Source: Bacillota bacterium (GTDB taxonomy: Bacteria; Bacillota; Clostridia; Lachnospirales; CAG-274). Taken from it: a stretch of DNA of 6,576 bases. Within the stretch, counting starts at the first letter, position 1; each line of letters opens with the position of its first letter. The position numbers and the translations under genes are program-made. The DNA is taken from assembly GCA_017627115.1 (NCBI GenBank), contig JAGAHK010000215.1:1-6576 (forward strand). Direction: 5' to 3'. The notes below the pieces were generated by a model, which saw nothing but the letters and a program-made list of their open reading frames with translations, ran no database searches and was not told the DNA's origin. Shown piece after piece: positions 6,463 to 6,576 of the stretch.

Positions 6463-6576
6463 TCTAAATTCCTTTTCCTGATAACGACTAATAAAGCCTT
6501 GCCTACCGCTGTTGTGATGATAGCGGCAACTATTGCTTCGGGTATACCATTGGTTATGATAACGCTGCCGATAATA
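6459..6576 (-). CDS. C-terminal end of a membrane protein, probably an ECF transporter S component (possibly pantothenate-specific)
   Basis: Only the last 38 codons are in the window, ending with TGA at 6459-6461. The visible tail is hydrophobic, includes TNGIPEAIVAAIITTAVGKA, and ends in a short basic segment (RKRNLE). That pattern, a membrane helix preceded by GIPEA and finishing in a cytoplasmic positive tail, resembles the last helix of substrate-binding S components of energy-coupling factor vitamin transporters. The 4-base overlap with coaX suggests its ligand may be pantothenate, as for PanT-type S components. This is inference from a short fragment plus context; another S component or an unrelated membrane protein is possible. 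Confidence 0.55.
   Translation of the reverse strand, partial: IIGSVIITNGIPEAIVAAIITTAVGKALLVVIRKRNLE

Overview
The window suggests a low- to mid-GC anaerobic Firmicute, probably a gut or rumen Clostridia-type bacterium. This is inferred from strong AAGGAGG-type ribosome binding sites, a type III pantothenate kinase overlapping what looks like an ECF-transporter S-component gene, AT-rich intergenic DNA and an archetypal Gram-positive-style secreted enzyme. No 16S or other marker gene is present, so the genus cannot be named. Every gene I can support lies on the minus strand, so the window reads biologically from right to left.

Right end (about 5698-6576): the last 38 codons of a membrane protein, probably an ECF transporter S component and possibly the pantothenate one, overlap by 4 bases with a complete type III pantothenate kinase gene (coaX). 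Together they would form a vitamin B5 uptake and CoA synthesis unit.

Middle (5395-5697, 303 bases without a gene): directly after the coaX stop codon come four closely spaced perfect inverted repeats (5557-5675). They are followed by a strong intrinsic terminator (5498-5535). Next is a promoter for the left-hand operon, with a perfect TATAAT -10 box, and then a 25-bp near-perfect palindrome overlapping the expected transcription start, which looks like a repressor operator. The four-hairpin cluster is the least explained part of the window. It resembles the ends of IS200/IS605-type elements or a structured RNA, but no transposase is present.

Left two thirds (1-5394): a three-gene plant cell-wall polysaccharide operon with gaps of only 24 and 35 bases. 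The first two genes encode different GH43 glycosidases without signal peptides, each with a C-terminal beta-sandwich domain. The third encodes a large secreted family 1 polysaccharide lyase (pectate lyase) that runs off the left edge after 755 residues. The lyase carries a calcium-loop segment, a bacterial Ig-like domain and a lectin-like beta-sandwich.

The likely logic is extracellular cleavage of pectin backbone by the lyase, uptake of side-chain oligosaccharides by a transporter outside this window, and removal of arabinosyl or xylosyl residues in the cytoplasm by the two GH43 enzymes. Substrate assignment is by family only.
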